Source: Clostridia bacterium
GTDB taxonomy: Bacteria; Bacillota_A; Clostridia; Oscillospirales; CAG-272
DNA length: 13,332 nt
Assembly (NCBI GenBank): GCA_017408625.1
Contig: JAFQUG010000216.1
Span: 1 to 13,332 of the forward strand
Direction: 5' to 3'
Position numbers and translations under genes: made by a program. Shown here in pieces: positions 1 through 6,051 of the stretch (positions within the stretch are counted from its first letter, which is position 1; the number at the start of each line of letters is the position of its first letter). Under the pieces are notes generated by a model. That model worked only from the letters and a program-made list of their open reading frames with translations. It was not told the DNA's origin and made no database searches.

Positions 1-6
1 ACTCAT
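1..6 (-). CDS. Start of a leftward gene, cut by the window edge
   Basis: Only the first two codons (Met-Ser) are inside the window, so the product is unknown. The start is supported by a GGAGG ribosome binding site at 15-19 on the minus strand, 8 nt upstream of the ATG at 4-6, and by an extended -10 element at 58-66. The gene would be transcribed in the same direction as the M3 peptidase gene, but a terminator lies between them, so it is probably its own unit. The call rests on signals only, not on a protein match. Confidence 0.55.
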
Positions 7-10
7 AGAT

Positions 11-80
11 AAATCCTCCAAATATGTTTTTTTAGTTTTGACTGGCATGTCATACTAATTATACCATATTTGGAGGATTT
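11..80. repeat. 16-bp perfect inverted repeat covering the SD of the left-edge gene
   Basis: The arms 11-26 and 65-80 are perfect reverse complements (AAATCCTCCAAATATG on the plus strand at 11-26), separated by 38 nt. The 11-26 arm contains the GGAGG ribosome binding site of the leftward gene. The other arm lies upstream of that gene's -10 box and so is only transcribed by read-through from further right. Confidence 0.7.
58..66 (-). promoter_or_regulatory. Extended -10 promoter for the left-edge gene
   Basis: Read on the minus strand, this is TGGTATAAT: a perfect TATAAT preceded by a TGn extension. No good -35 hexamer is found 16-18 nt upstream, which is common for extended -10 promoters. 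Transcription would start near position 51, giving a leader of about 45 nt before the ATG at 4-6. Confidence 0.5.
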
Positions 81-105
81 CCTCTCATCGGCAGAGCCTC
101 TATTG

Positions 106-140
106 AACCACGCGACTATCGCGTGGTTTTCGTTTTTCAA
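106..140 (+). terminator. Stem-loop with T tract, plus-strand orientation
   Basis: The stem AACCACGCG (106-114) pairs perfectly with CGCGTGGTT (120-128) across a 5-nt loop, followed by a T-rich tail TTCGTTTTTC. It is oriented to stop rightward transcription, although no rightward gene is visible upstream of it in the window. Confidence 0.6.
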
Positions 141-173
141 AAATGAGGGCTTTCTCCGTTCGGAGAAAGCCCT
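139..173 (-). terminator. Rho-independent terminator of the M3 peptidase gene
   Basis: A 13-bp perfect stem (146-158 with 161-173, AGGGCTTTCTCCG and its complement) lies 11 bp beyond the stop codon of the leftward peptidase gene. Read leftward it is followed by CATTTTTG. On the plus strand it is followed by TTTT, so it may act in both directions. Confidence 0.75.
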
Positions 174-184
174 TTTGGGATCAA

Positions 185-2227
185 TTACTTCTTGGCAAAA
201 TAGGTGCTCAGGTTGATGTAGAGCTGTTCATCCTTGAAGGAAAGCATACCTGCGTATTCCAGGATGTCCTGCATACCCATAGCGGGATCCTCGTCCACAT
301 AGGTGAACAGCTTGAGGTACTGCTCTCTTGCGATACCGAAGCCGTCGGTCTGTGCGGTTTCATACAGCTGCAGCACGGAGATCGCGGAAACGCTGTAGGA
401 TACGTAGTAGCAGGGAGAGGTGATGGTCATGCCGTATTTCCAGTAGCCGTCCATGGCATCCAGCACACCGTAATCGGTGCAGATGCCCTGGTAGAGCAGA
501 TTGAATTCGTCTGCGGAAATGGTACCGTCGGCCATGATCACGTCGGCGTTGGTGCCCTCGTACTGATCGAGATAGATCGCCTGCTCAAAGCTGTCGATGG
601 TAAAGCCTGCTACGGTCGAGTAGAACATGTTGACCAGTGAGTAGGTTCTGATCAAGGTATTTGCTACCTTAGGATAGTTTGCATTCTGCTCCAGATAGCA
701 CAGATACAAGAGCTCGTTGCCCTGAGAGTGCATTTCCAGAAGGTCGTAGGACTGGGTATATTCACCGTCTGCATAGATCTCGGAGCTGTAGACCTCGTTC
801 ATATAGTGGCCGAATTCATGGATGATGGTAAAGCAGTTGTCATAGCCCTTGCCGAAGTATGCAATGGGAAGGTTGGGTGCGTAGATGGTGGTCACGAATG
901 CGCCCTCATAGTCACCGCGGAACATGTTACCCTCGCTCATGAGCTTGTTGAACTCGTCGGAGAAGGTGATGGTCTTATCGGGGTTGGAATCAAACGCCAT
1001 CAGATCGATGTAATCGTTGACTCTGGTGTTGCCCTCAAGATCGGTGAAGAAGGGCTTTGTGCAGTGGCTGTTGTAAATGGCCAGCTCTTGGTCGGTGTAG
1101 CCGGTCAGATTTCTGAAGGTGGTGTAGAGATCGTTGAATACGGGAGCGATGTGGGTCTTGATGTAGCCGGAAAGCTCTGCCACATCCTCGTAGGTGTAGT
1201 CTCTGCCGTAAACGTTCTCGTATGCGTATTCCAGATAGTTGTCATAGCCCATCAGCTGAGCCATCTTGTTATTGTTGTCGGCAAATTCCTCGTACAGAGC
1301 GGGCAGCTTTTCGTTCTGCTCGGTGGCAGAGAGTGCCAGGAATTCTGCCTCAATGGCGTTGTTTCTTTCCTTAAGTGCCGTATACTCGGGGTTGGAGATC
1401 GCGTCGGAGTCAAACAGGAATGCGTTGATCTCCTCCTCGGTCATGCCGTAGTAGTAGAAATCACGGTAGCAGGAATCATAGAAGGGGCGGGAAAGCGTAT
1501 AGAACTTTGCGATCACCGCAGTCTGGTAGTCCATCATATAGGAGTAGGTCTCCTCCAGCTCGGTGTTCTTCATGTCGCAGTAGTAGGCAACCATGGCAAG
1601 CTGCTGCTGGGACATCGCGTTCATGACCATATCGTAAAGTTCGGTATGTACTGCGTCAACCTTTGCGTATTCATCTGCCAGCGCACCTGTCTCTGCATAG
1701 CCGTGCAGGGCAGGATCATACTCGGGAGCAGCATCAAGCAGAGCCTTAACCTCGTCGTACTTGGCGTCAATGGCAGCCTCGTCTTCCTTGGTGAAGTGAA
1801 AGGTCAGGGTTTCCTTGTGCTTGTCGCCGGGCTCGTTCCACAGGCAGTTGGTGCAGCCCTCGTTCAGGCAGCGTCTGACACGGGAGGGCTCGGAGGGAGT
1901 TTCCTCGTAGTTGTGACCCAGAGCTTCAATGTTGTTGTACTGCATCTTGCCGCACTTGGAGCACTTGTAGTCAGCCGAGCCGGTGCCTGTGCAGCTGGGA
2001 GCGGATTCGGTGACCAGCTTGAGGTCATGTCCTGTTGCGGGGATCACGGTTTCCTGCTTTTCGCCGCAGGAGCATACCTTGACCTCCACACCGTCCGTCG
2101 TGCAGGTTACGGCCTTGGAGTCAGTCTCGGACAGCTCGAATTTGTGCTCGTGAGAGCAGCTGACAAGCGTGCTGACGATCGAGAATAACAGAACGAAAGT
2201 CAATATCAGTGAAAGTGTTTTTTTCAT
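185..2227 (-). CDS. M3-family (oligoendopeptidase F-like) metallopeptidase lipoprotein
   Basis: This is a surface-anchored zinc oligopeptidase of 680 aa. Residues 1-23 are a signal peptide ending in the lipobox LVS-C24. It is followed by a Cys-rich segment (about 25-135) with CxCG, CSKCG and CLNEGCTNC clusters and two ATGHD/ALGHN-type repeat ends. The rest is the M3 catalytic domain: zinc motif HEFGH at 470-474, a likely third ligand E498 in LLEMHSQGNE, and a C-terminal tyrosine-rich segment (SPCYYVSYS) typical of oligoendopeptidase F. I chose ATG 2227 over ATG 2233 because the AAGGAG site (2235-2240) is 7 nt from the former and only 1 nt from the latter. The gene is monocistronic, with its own promoter and terminator. 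It probably trims oligopeptides at the cell surface; the family call is firm and the substrate is unknown. Confidence 0.9.
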   Translation of the reverse strand: MKKTLSLILTFVLLFSIVSTLVSCSHEHKFELSETDSKAVTCTTDGVEVKVCSCGEKQETVIPATGHDLKLVTESAPSCTGTGSADYKCSKCGKMQYNNIEALGHNYEETPSEPSRVRRCLNEGCTNCLWNEPGDKHKETLTFHFTKEDEAAIDAKYDEVKALLDAAPEYDPALHGYAETGALADEYAKVDAVHTELYDMVMNAMSQQQLAMVAYYCDMKNTELEETYSYMMDYQTAVIAKFYTLSRPFYDSCYRDFYYYGMTEEEINAFLFDSDAISNPEYTALKERNNAIEAEFLALSATEQNEKLPALYEEFADNNNKMAQLMGYDNYLEYAYENVYGRDYTYEDVAELSGYIKTHIAPVFNDLYTTFRNLTGYTDQELAIYNSHCTKPFFTDLEGNTRVNDYIDLMAFDSNPDKTITFSDEFNKLMSEGNMFRGDYEGAFVTTIYAPNLPIAYFGKGYDNCFTIIHEFGHYMNEVYSSEIYADGEYTQSYDLLEMHSQGNELLYLCYLEQNANYPKVANTLIRTYSLVNMFYSTVAGFTIDSFEQAIYLDQYEGTNADVIMADGTISADEFNLLYQGICTDYGVLDAMDGYWKYGMTITSPCYYVSYSVSAISVLQLYETAQTDGFGIAREQYLKLFTYVDEDPAMGMQDILEYAGMLSFKDEQLYINLSTYFAKK

Positions 2228-2267
2228 AGCCATTCTCCTTTGCTGTGAATCAATTGATATATTACGT

Positions 2268-2296
2268 ATTGTATCACAGAATCAACAATAATGCAA
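2268..2296 (-). promoter_or_regulatory. SigA-type promoter of the M3 peptidase gene
   Basis: On the minus strand, TTGCAT (2291-2296), a 17-nt spacer and TACAAT (2268-2273) precede the start codon by about 40 nt. A TG one base upstream of the -10 makes it extended. I saw no convincing T-tailed stem-loop for the pgeF-like gene in the rest of 2228-2390. Confidence 0.7.
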
Positions 2297-2390
2297 GATT
2301 TTTTGCAAGTTTCTCTTGCGAATATTGTAATTATTCCGTGCTTTTTCGAGTGGATCCGGTATTATTTGACAAATCCGTATGCTCTTCCCT

Positions 2391-3221
2391 TCAAATATCC
2401 CTCTTGAGGATCACCGAGAGCATGGTGCCGCGCTTGCCGTTTGTATGCTTGGCGGCATAGCGGTGCGAGAAAAAGTCCCCGGGGTTGCAGCAGGTGCAGA
2501 TGTTGGCCGCATCAATGTGTTCATCGGGCACACCTGCGTCATGCAGCAAAAGACGGTTGACCTTGACAAGATCACCGTAATATTTGCCGTTTTGCGCCTT
2601 GGTAAAGCATGCGTCCACGATCTCTTTTCCGCAAAGGCGGTCAAATTCATCCACGCAGTCGCGCCCCACCTCAAAGCAGCAAGCACCGATGCAAGGACCG
2701 ATGGCAACATAGATTGCAACGTCATTCCCGCAAAGCTCTCGCAAGGCCCTGACCGCATTCTGCACAATGCCGCCCGCCGTGCCGCGCCACCCCGCATGCA
2801 CCGCCGAAACGGCAAGCACACTGCCGTCAGCATTCCTTGCTTCCAACAAAACGGGCACGCAGTCCGCACTCTTGACGCCAAGCGTCACACCATCGTGATC
2901 GGTCACGTATCCGTCACCCATACCGTTCGCAGGACGAACGTATCCCCTGCCCGCATCCTCCTCGGTAACGTAAAGCACGTCCGTGCTATGTACCTGCGGC
3001 AGAGAGATCACGCTCTCGGGGGCAAAGCCCACGGCTCCTGCAAACAATTTCAGATTCTCAAGCACGGTCGCGTCGTCGTCTCCTCGGCCATGCGCCAGAT
3101 TCAGCCCCGCGGTCTCGGGAGTGGAGCTCACCCCACCGATACGCGTGGAATATGCATGTTTACTCTGAAGCAGGGTCGAGTAATAATACCCGACCCTACC
3201 AATCTGTCTGTATACAAACAT
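2391..3221 (-). CDS. pgeF: Laccase-domain protein, PgeF/YfiH/YlmD family
   Basis: A 276-aa cytoplasmic protein of the laccase-like (DUF152) family. Family members have been described as purine nucleoside phosphorylase/adenosine deaminase-type enzymes and, in E. coli, as a peptidoglycan editing factor that guards against L-Ser in place of L-Ala. Family motifs are clear: YSTRIGGVS (24-32), QVHSTD with H78, KSADC with C121, VHAGWRG with H142 and IGPCIGACCFEVG; H78, C121 and H142 match the metal/catalytic triad of the family. Length is normal. The start shares one base with the stop of the upstream gene (TGATG), and an AGAGGA at 3231-3236 lies 9 nt upstream, so translation is probably coupled. 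Which of the reported activities applies here cannot be decided from sequence. Confidence 0.92.
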   Translation of the reverse strand: MFVYRQIGRVGYYYSTLLQSKHAYSTRIGGVSSTPETAGLNLAHGRGDDDATVLENLKLFAGAVGFAPESVISLPQVHSTDVLYVTEEDAGRGYVRPANGMGDGYVTDHDGVTLGVKSADCVPVLLEARNADGSVLAVSAVHAGWRGTAGGIVQNAVRALRELCGNDVAIYVAIGPCIGACCFEVGRDCVDEFDRLCGKEIVDACFTKAQNGKYYGDLVKVNRLLLHDAGVPDEHIDAANICTCCNPGDFFSHRYAAKHTNGKRGTMLSVILKRDI

Positions 3222-4156
3222 CAGTCAATATCCTCTTTGACCATCTCGGGCGACTGCTCCAGCACCTTGGGATGCTCCAACAAATTGCGGATGGTTTTGA
3301 ACGCGGAGGCATAGATATAGCCGTCGCAAATACGCTCGTCCGTCACCACCTTGAGGTCGATCATGCGCTTTTTATGTACGTTGCCCTCATCGTCCAGCGT
3401 CAGCTCCATACGCTTATTGCCGTACGACACGAAAATGGGCAGGTTACCGAAATTATACAGGTGGTGATAGATCGGACGAATGCCAAGCGAGCCCATACTG
3501 GTCACGAACAACGAGCCATGAAACGGGCTGACACCAATCAGAGCCTGCGGCAGAATGCGGTGGTTATCCATCCAGGTGAGCAGATCTATCACACGCAAAA
3601 GCACAAAACGCGGCAGTCCCGACAATACGCGCGCGGTCTTATCAAACGCGCTCTCACCGTCCGCCTTTTGCTCGCTTTCGTCCTTGACCGCCTGCACGGC
3701 AGCATTGAACTTTTCGTACACCTGGTCAATGGTGTCAGTCGGCTCAAAATACACCTTGATGCAGGTATCGGGCGAATCGGCAGACATGGTGGTCTTGATG
3801 GTCATGTTGACCACGATGTTATTTCTTGCATAAATGCGGTTACCGCTGACAAAGCGATTGACCTCGGGACGCTTTGCAACCGTGCGCACGTAAGCAGCCA
3901 AAAAAACGTGCAAAAACGAGAAGTGCACCATTCCCTGCTTGATCTTGGAACGGATATACGGATCGGTCTCGGTCATATCAATGCTGTCCGCGAACTGATT
4001 GCATGCATCGTTTCTGGTGCGCATGATGAACGGCATAAACTTATTCATGGGGTACAGCGTACGTACCAATCTGCCGTCCTTGCGGTCACCAAAACGGCGC
4101 TTTCTTTTTTTGGTCGTTGCTTGCACTGCTTGTGTTTCCAGGGTTGCGTTTTCCAT
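3221..4156 (-). CDS. Stand-alone 2-oxoacid dehydrogenase E2-like acyltransferase domain protein, catalytic His replaced
   Basis: This 311-aa protein has the fold of the E2/CAT acyltransferase catalytic domain. The C-terminal half reads as E2 (SMGSLGIRPIYHHLYNFGNLPIFVSYG, then LKVVTDERICDGYIYASAF). There is no lipoyl or subunit-binding domain; the N terminus is a basic stretch (TKKRKRRFGDRKDGR). The E2 signature DHRxxDG appears as DERICDG: the catalytic His is Glu274, while D278 and G279 are kept. Classical acyl transfer by His is therefore unlikely. No E1, E3 or lipoate genes are nearby. I chose ATG 4156 because AGGAG (4167-4171) lies 10 nt upstream; upstream in-frame ATGs (4186 and further) lack an SD and would overlap the promoter or rnhA. 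It is the first gene of an operon with pgeF. Confidence 0.8.
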   Translation of the reverse strand: MENATLETQAVQATTKKRKRRFGDRKDGRLVRTLYPMNKFMPFIMRTRNDACNQFADSIDMTETDPYIRSKIKQGMVHFSFLHVFLAAYVRTVAKRPEVNRFVSGNRIYARNNIVVNMTIKTTMSADSPDTCIKVYFEPTDTIDQVYEKFNAAVQAVKDESEQKADGESAFDKTARVLSGLPRFVLLRVIDLLTWMDNHRILPQALIGVSPFHGSLFVTSMGSLGIRPIYHHLYNFGNLPIFVSYGNKRMELTLDDEGNVHKKRMIDLKVVTDERICDGYIYASAFKTIRNLLEHPKVLEQSPEMVKEDID

Positions 4157-4189
4157 AACGGGGCGTCTCCTATCAGATGAATTCATTTT

Positions 4190-4218
4190 ATTATAGCGAA
4201 AAATCGGGAATAAATCAA
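4190..4218 (-). promoter_or_regulatory. SigA-type promoter of the E2-like/pgeF operon
   Basis: On the minus strand, TTGATT (4213-4218), a 17-nt spacer and a perfect TATAAT (4190-4195) sit about 34 nt upstream of the chosen start. It is divergent from the rnhA promoter; the two -35 boxes are 21 nt apart, so one regulator could affect both. Confidence 0.8.
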
Positions 4219-4239
4219 GTGGCAAAACGCACAAAACCT

Positions 4240-4268
4240 TTGACAAACAATGGTTTTTATGATAAAAT
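4240..4268 (+). promoter_or_regulatory. SigA-type promoter of rnhA
   Basis: TTGACA (4240-4245), a 17-nt spacer and TAAAAT (4263-4268) lie just upstream of the rnhA ribosome binding site GAGGTG (4276-4281). The leader would be very short, about 12-15 nt. Confidence 0.8.
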
Positions 4269-4287
4269 ATTGTTTGAGGTGATGAAA

Positions 4288-4725
4288 ATGAAGCACGTTG
4301 ACATATATACCGACGGCGCATGCCGCGGAAATCCCGGTCGCGGAGGCTGGGGCGCAGTTTTGGTTTACAAGGGCGTTGAGAAGGAATTATCGGGCGGTGA
4401 GCCCATGACCACCAACAATCGCATGGAGCTCTCGGCTGTCATAGCCGCACTCTCTGCTCTGCGCGAGCCCTGTGAGATTACGCTGACAAGCGACTCCAAG
4501 TACGTGGTGGACGCCGTGACCAAGGGCTGGGCGAGATCCTGGAAGGCGCGAGGATGGGTCAAGCCGGACAAGTCTCCCGCACTCAATCCCGACTTGTGGG
4601 AAACGCTTTTGAAGCTGCTGGATTACCATGATGTGACCTTCGTTTGGGTCAAGGGGCACGCGGGGCACCCTTACAACGAGCGATGCGACAAGCTGGCAAC
4701 CGATTTTGCCGACTCGTTTGCGTGA
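4288..4725 (+). CDS. rnhA: Ribonuclease HI
   Basis: A 145-aa cytoplasmic enzyme that cleaves the RNA strand of RNA-DNA hybrids during replication and R-loop removal. The type 1 RNase H fold is complete: D9 in [12 protein letters not shown]47 in [10 protein letters not shown]69 in TSDSKYVV, H124 in VKGHAGH and D134 in ERCDKLA. These correspond closely to E. coli D10, E48, D70, H124 and D134. The basic-protrusion segment ([12 protein letters not shown]) is present, as in the E. coli-type enzyme. ATG 4288 is preferred over ATG 4282 because GAGGTG at 4276-4281 is 6 nt from it. The gene is single, transcribed from its own promoter and followed after 8 bp by the mscL promoter. Confidence 0.96.
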   Translation: MKHVDIYTDGACRGNPGRGGWGAVLVYKGVEKELSGGEPMTTNNRMELSAVIAALSALREPCEITLTSDSKYVVDAVTKGWARSWKARGWVKPDKSPALNPDLWETLLKLLDYHDVTFVWVKGHAGHPYNERCDKLATDFADSFA

Positions 4726-4733
4726 TTTTTCTA

Positions 4734-4762
4734 TTGACAAGCAATGAGAAATCCTTTATAAT
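4734..4762 (+). promoter_or_regulatory. Consensus SigA promoter of mscL
   Basis: A perfect TTGACA (4734-4739), a 17-nt spacer and a perfect TATAAT (4757-4762) start 8 bp after the rnhA stop codon. This is the strongest promoter match in the window together with that at 5990-6018. Confidence 0.88.
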
Positions 4763-4810
4763 AGAAGGTATCAAATCTTGATCCTTCGGGTCGAAAGAAA
4801 AGGAGAAATC

Positions 4811-5440
4811 ATGAAAAAGTTTTTTGAAGAATTCAAGAAATTTATCACACGCGGCAACGTCGTGGATATGGCAGTCGGTGTGATCGTTGGCGGTGCTTTT
4901 ACAGCAATCGTCAATGGCCTTAGCAATAACATTCTCAAGCCCATCATCAATTACGTCCTGTTCCTGGTTCTGGGTAAGGACTCTCTCAACGAGATCTACA
5001 CCTTCTTGCACAAGGAAGTGGTTGACGTTGTGGACGAGGCCGGTGCTGTGATCGGCACGCAGGTTGATCTGGCGCAGTCCATCTACATTGACTGGGGCGC
5101 GTTCATCAACGCCATCATCAACTTCTTCCTGATCGCAATCGTGCTGTTCAGCATCGTCAAGATCTTCAACAAGTTCAGAGAAGAGCGCAAGGAGCTCTCC
5201 GAAAAGATCGGCAATGACAAGCTGACCAAGGAGCAGAAGAAGGAGCTGAAAAAGGCAGGCATCAAGGCTCGCGACAAGGAAGCAGTTGACGCTTACTTTG
5301 CAGAAAAGGCACGCAAGGCCGCTGAGCAGGCAGCAGCTGAGGCAGCAGCAGCTGAAGCAGCAGCAAAGGCTGAGCGCGAGGCAAACCCCACCACCGAGGA
5401 TCTGCTCAAGCTCATTCTTGCAGAGCTCAAGAAGGATTGA
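4811..5440 (+). CDS. mscL: Large-conductance mechanosensitive channel MscL with long Ala-rich tail
   Basis: MscL forms a pentameric inner-membrane pore that opens under membrane tension and relieves hypo-osmotic shock. The protein is 209 aa, clearly longer than E. coli MscL (136 aa). It shows the amphipathic N-terminal helix (MKKFFEEFKKFITRGNVVDMAVGV), TM1 at about 16-47, an extracellular loop at 48-95, TM2 at about 96-118 (FINAIINFFLIAIVLFSIVKIFNKF) and the C-terminal bundle helix TTEDLLKLILAELKK at the very end. Between TM2 and that helix is a charged, then Ala/Glu/Lys-rich segment (about 125-192) that probably lengthens the cytoplasmic coiled coil. AGGAG at 4801-4805 is 5 nt before the ATG. 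It has its own promoter and terminator. Confidence 0.93.
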   Translation: MKKFFEEFKKFITRGNVVDMAVGVIVGGAFTAIVNGLSNNILKPIINYVLFLVLGKDSLNEIYTFLHKEVVDVVDEAGAVIGTQVDLAQSIYIDWGAFINAIINFFLIAIVLFSIVKIFNKFREERKELSEKIGNDKLTKEQKKELKKAGIKARDKEAVDAYFAEKARKAAEQAAAEAAAAEAAAKAEREANPTTEDLLKLILAELKKD

Positions 5441-5456
5441 TAGATTCATATAACGT

Positions 5457-5490
5457 AAGGAGTCGGATCACGCATCCGGCTCCTTTTCTA
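5457..5490 (+). terminator. Terminator of mscL
   Basis: A 12-bp stem (5457-5468 with 5474-5485, one G-T pair) and a 5-nt loop, ending in a short T tract, 16 bp after the mscL stop codon. Confidence 0.8.
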
Positions 5491-5520
5491 TATGCAAATA
5501 AAAAAACTGCCCGATGTGGC

Positions 5521-5673
5521 AATGCCATTAAGTTAAGAAAATACGATGTGCCCCCGCCCCAAGATCCTTCGCGGCGCCCCTGCCTGTCATTCTCGAGCGC
5601 AGCGAAGAATCTTGGCAGGGGCTTGCTCGAGGATGACGGGGGCGGGGGGCCAATTCCTTAACTTAATGACATT
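5521..5673. mobile_element. 153-bp MITE-like palindromic element with 12-bp direct repeats at both ends
   Basis: The termini 5521-5537 (AATGCCATTAAGTTAAG) and 5657-5673 are inverted repeats with one mismatch. Further in, 5551-5560 pairs with 5638-5647, 5576-5584 with 5614-5622, 5586-5598 with 5625-5637 (one mismatch) and 5561-5571 with 5603-5613 (one mismatch), so several alternative folds exist. The element is flanked by GCCCGATGTGGC at 5509-5520 and exactly repeated at 5674-5685, which looks like a 12-bp target duplication (13 bp if the shared T is counted). It has no plausible coding capacity. A non-autonomous transposable element moved in trans is the best explanation; the family is not recognised. 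Confidence 0.7.
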
Positions 5674-5706
5674 GCCCGATGTGGCTGACGAATTAGCGAA
5701 AAATTA

Positions 5707-5750
5707 ACACGGAGATTGTATCAAAATCAATCTCCGTGTCCGTTTTTTTT
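5707..5750 (+). terminator. Orphan rho-independent terminator
   Basis: A perfect 12-bp stem ACACGGAGATTG (5707-5718) and CAATCTCCGTGT (5728-5739) with a 9-nt loop, followed by CCG and nine T. It is a strong terminator, but the nearest rightward gene, mscL, ends 266 bp upstream and already has a terminator. It may be a back-up stop or the end of a small transcript. Confidence 0.8.
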
Positions 5751-5768
5751 TCAAAAAAGATACCAACC

Positions 5769-5872
5769 GTAGGGGGCGACGTCCTCGACGCCCCGGGTAG
5801 GCACATGGAACTTATTGCATTGCGAAAAGATTTGTTTATGTAGGATGGGGCGTCGGGGACGTCGCCCCCTAC
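5769..5872. repeat. Palindromic intergenic repeat with 26-bp inverted arms
   Basis: The arms 5769-5794 and 5847-5872 are reverse complements with a single mismatch and begin GTAGGGGGCGACGTCC. They are separated by 52 nt of lower GC. GC-rich palindromes of the GTAGGGG type are common dispersed intergenic repeats in bacteria. No duplicated flank is evident. Confidence 0.75.
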
Positions 5873-5989
5873 AGCTGTTTTTATGCGTATCTCAGTTTAT
5901 TGTTTTGACAGAAACGGGTATGATTCATCCCCATTTCTTCGCTAATTCCGCAGCCCGACGTGGCGTGTTTTTTTATCTCCCCCCAAGCC

Positions 5990-6018
5990 TTGACAAATTG
6001 CCCCGATTGCGTTATAAT
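5990..6018 (+). promoter_or_regulatory. Consensus SigA promoter of the nucleoside hydrolase-like gene
   Basis: A perfect TTGACA (5990-5995), a 17-nt spacer and a perfect TATAAT (6013-6018), 33 nt upstream of the start codon. Confidence 0.88.
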
Positions 6019-6051
6019 CAAATCAGAAAATTTTATTTCGGGAGGCTACTT

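Larger units (their letters stand above)
5498..5976. repeat. Older inverted pair of ~38-bp units, left copy interrupted
   Basis: With the 153-bp element and one direct repeat removed, the left unit reads ATAAAAAAAC, T, a GCC-N6-GGC core, then TGACGAATTAGCGAA (5498-5520 joined to 5686-5700). The reverse complement of 5938-5976 reads TGCGGAATTAGCGAA preceded by a GCC-N6-GGC core and by ATAAAAAAAC. The outer 10 bases match exactly and the inner 15 match at 13. The pair encloses the orphan terminator and the 5769-5872 palindrome. Confidence 0.55.

Noticed and set aside
728..2188. Plus-strand open frame of 486 codons antisense to the M3 peptidase gene
   Set aside because: The protein is Val/Gly/Leu-rich with no motifs and no SD, and it lies wholly antisense to a gene with a clear catalytic domain. 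It is a reading-frame shadow.
2379..4180. Plus-strand open frames (2379-3314 and 3152-4180) antisense to the pgeF and E2-like genes
   Set aside because: They oppose two genes with clear family motifs and lack ribosome binding sites and recognisable domains.
4157..4321. N-terminal extension of the E2-like protein up to an ATG at 4321
   Set aside because: It would overlap rnhA and both divergent promoters, and it has no SD. ATG 4156 has AGGAG at a suitable distance.
5815..6051. N-terminal extension of the nucleoside hydrolase-like protein up to 5815
   Set aside because: It would translate a palindromic repeat arm and the consensus promoter. ATG 6052 has GGAGG 6 nt upstream and starts the family homology.
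5441..6051. CRISPR array or tRNA cluster in the repeat-rich gap
   Set aside because: The repeats are inverted and of differing sequence, without regular direct repeats and spacers, and no cloverleaf-like segment with tRNA landmarks was found.
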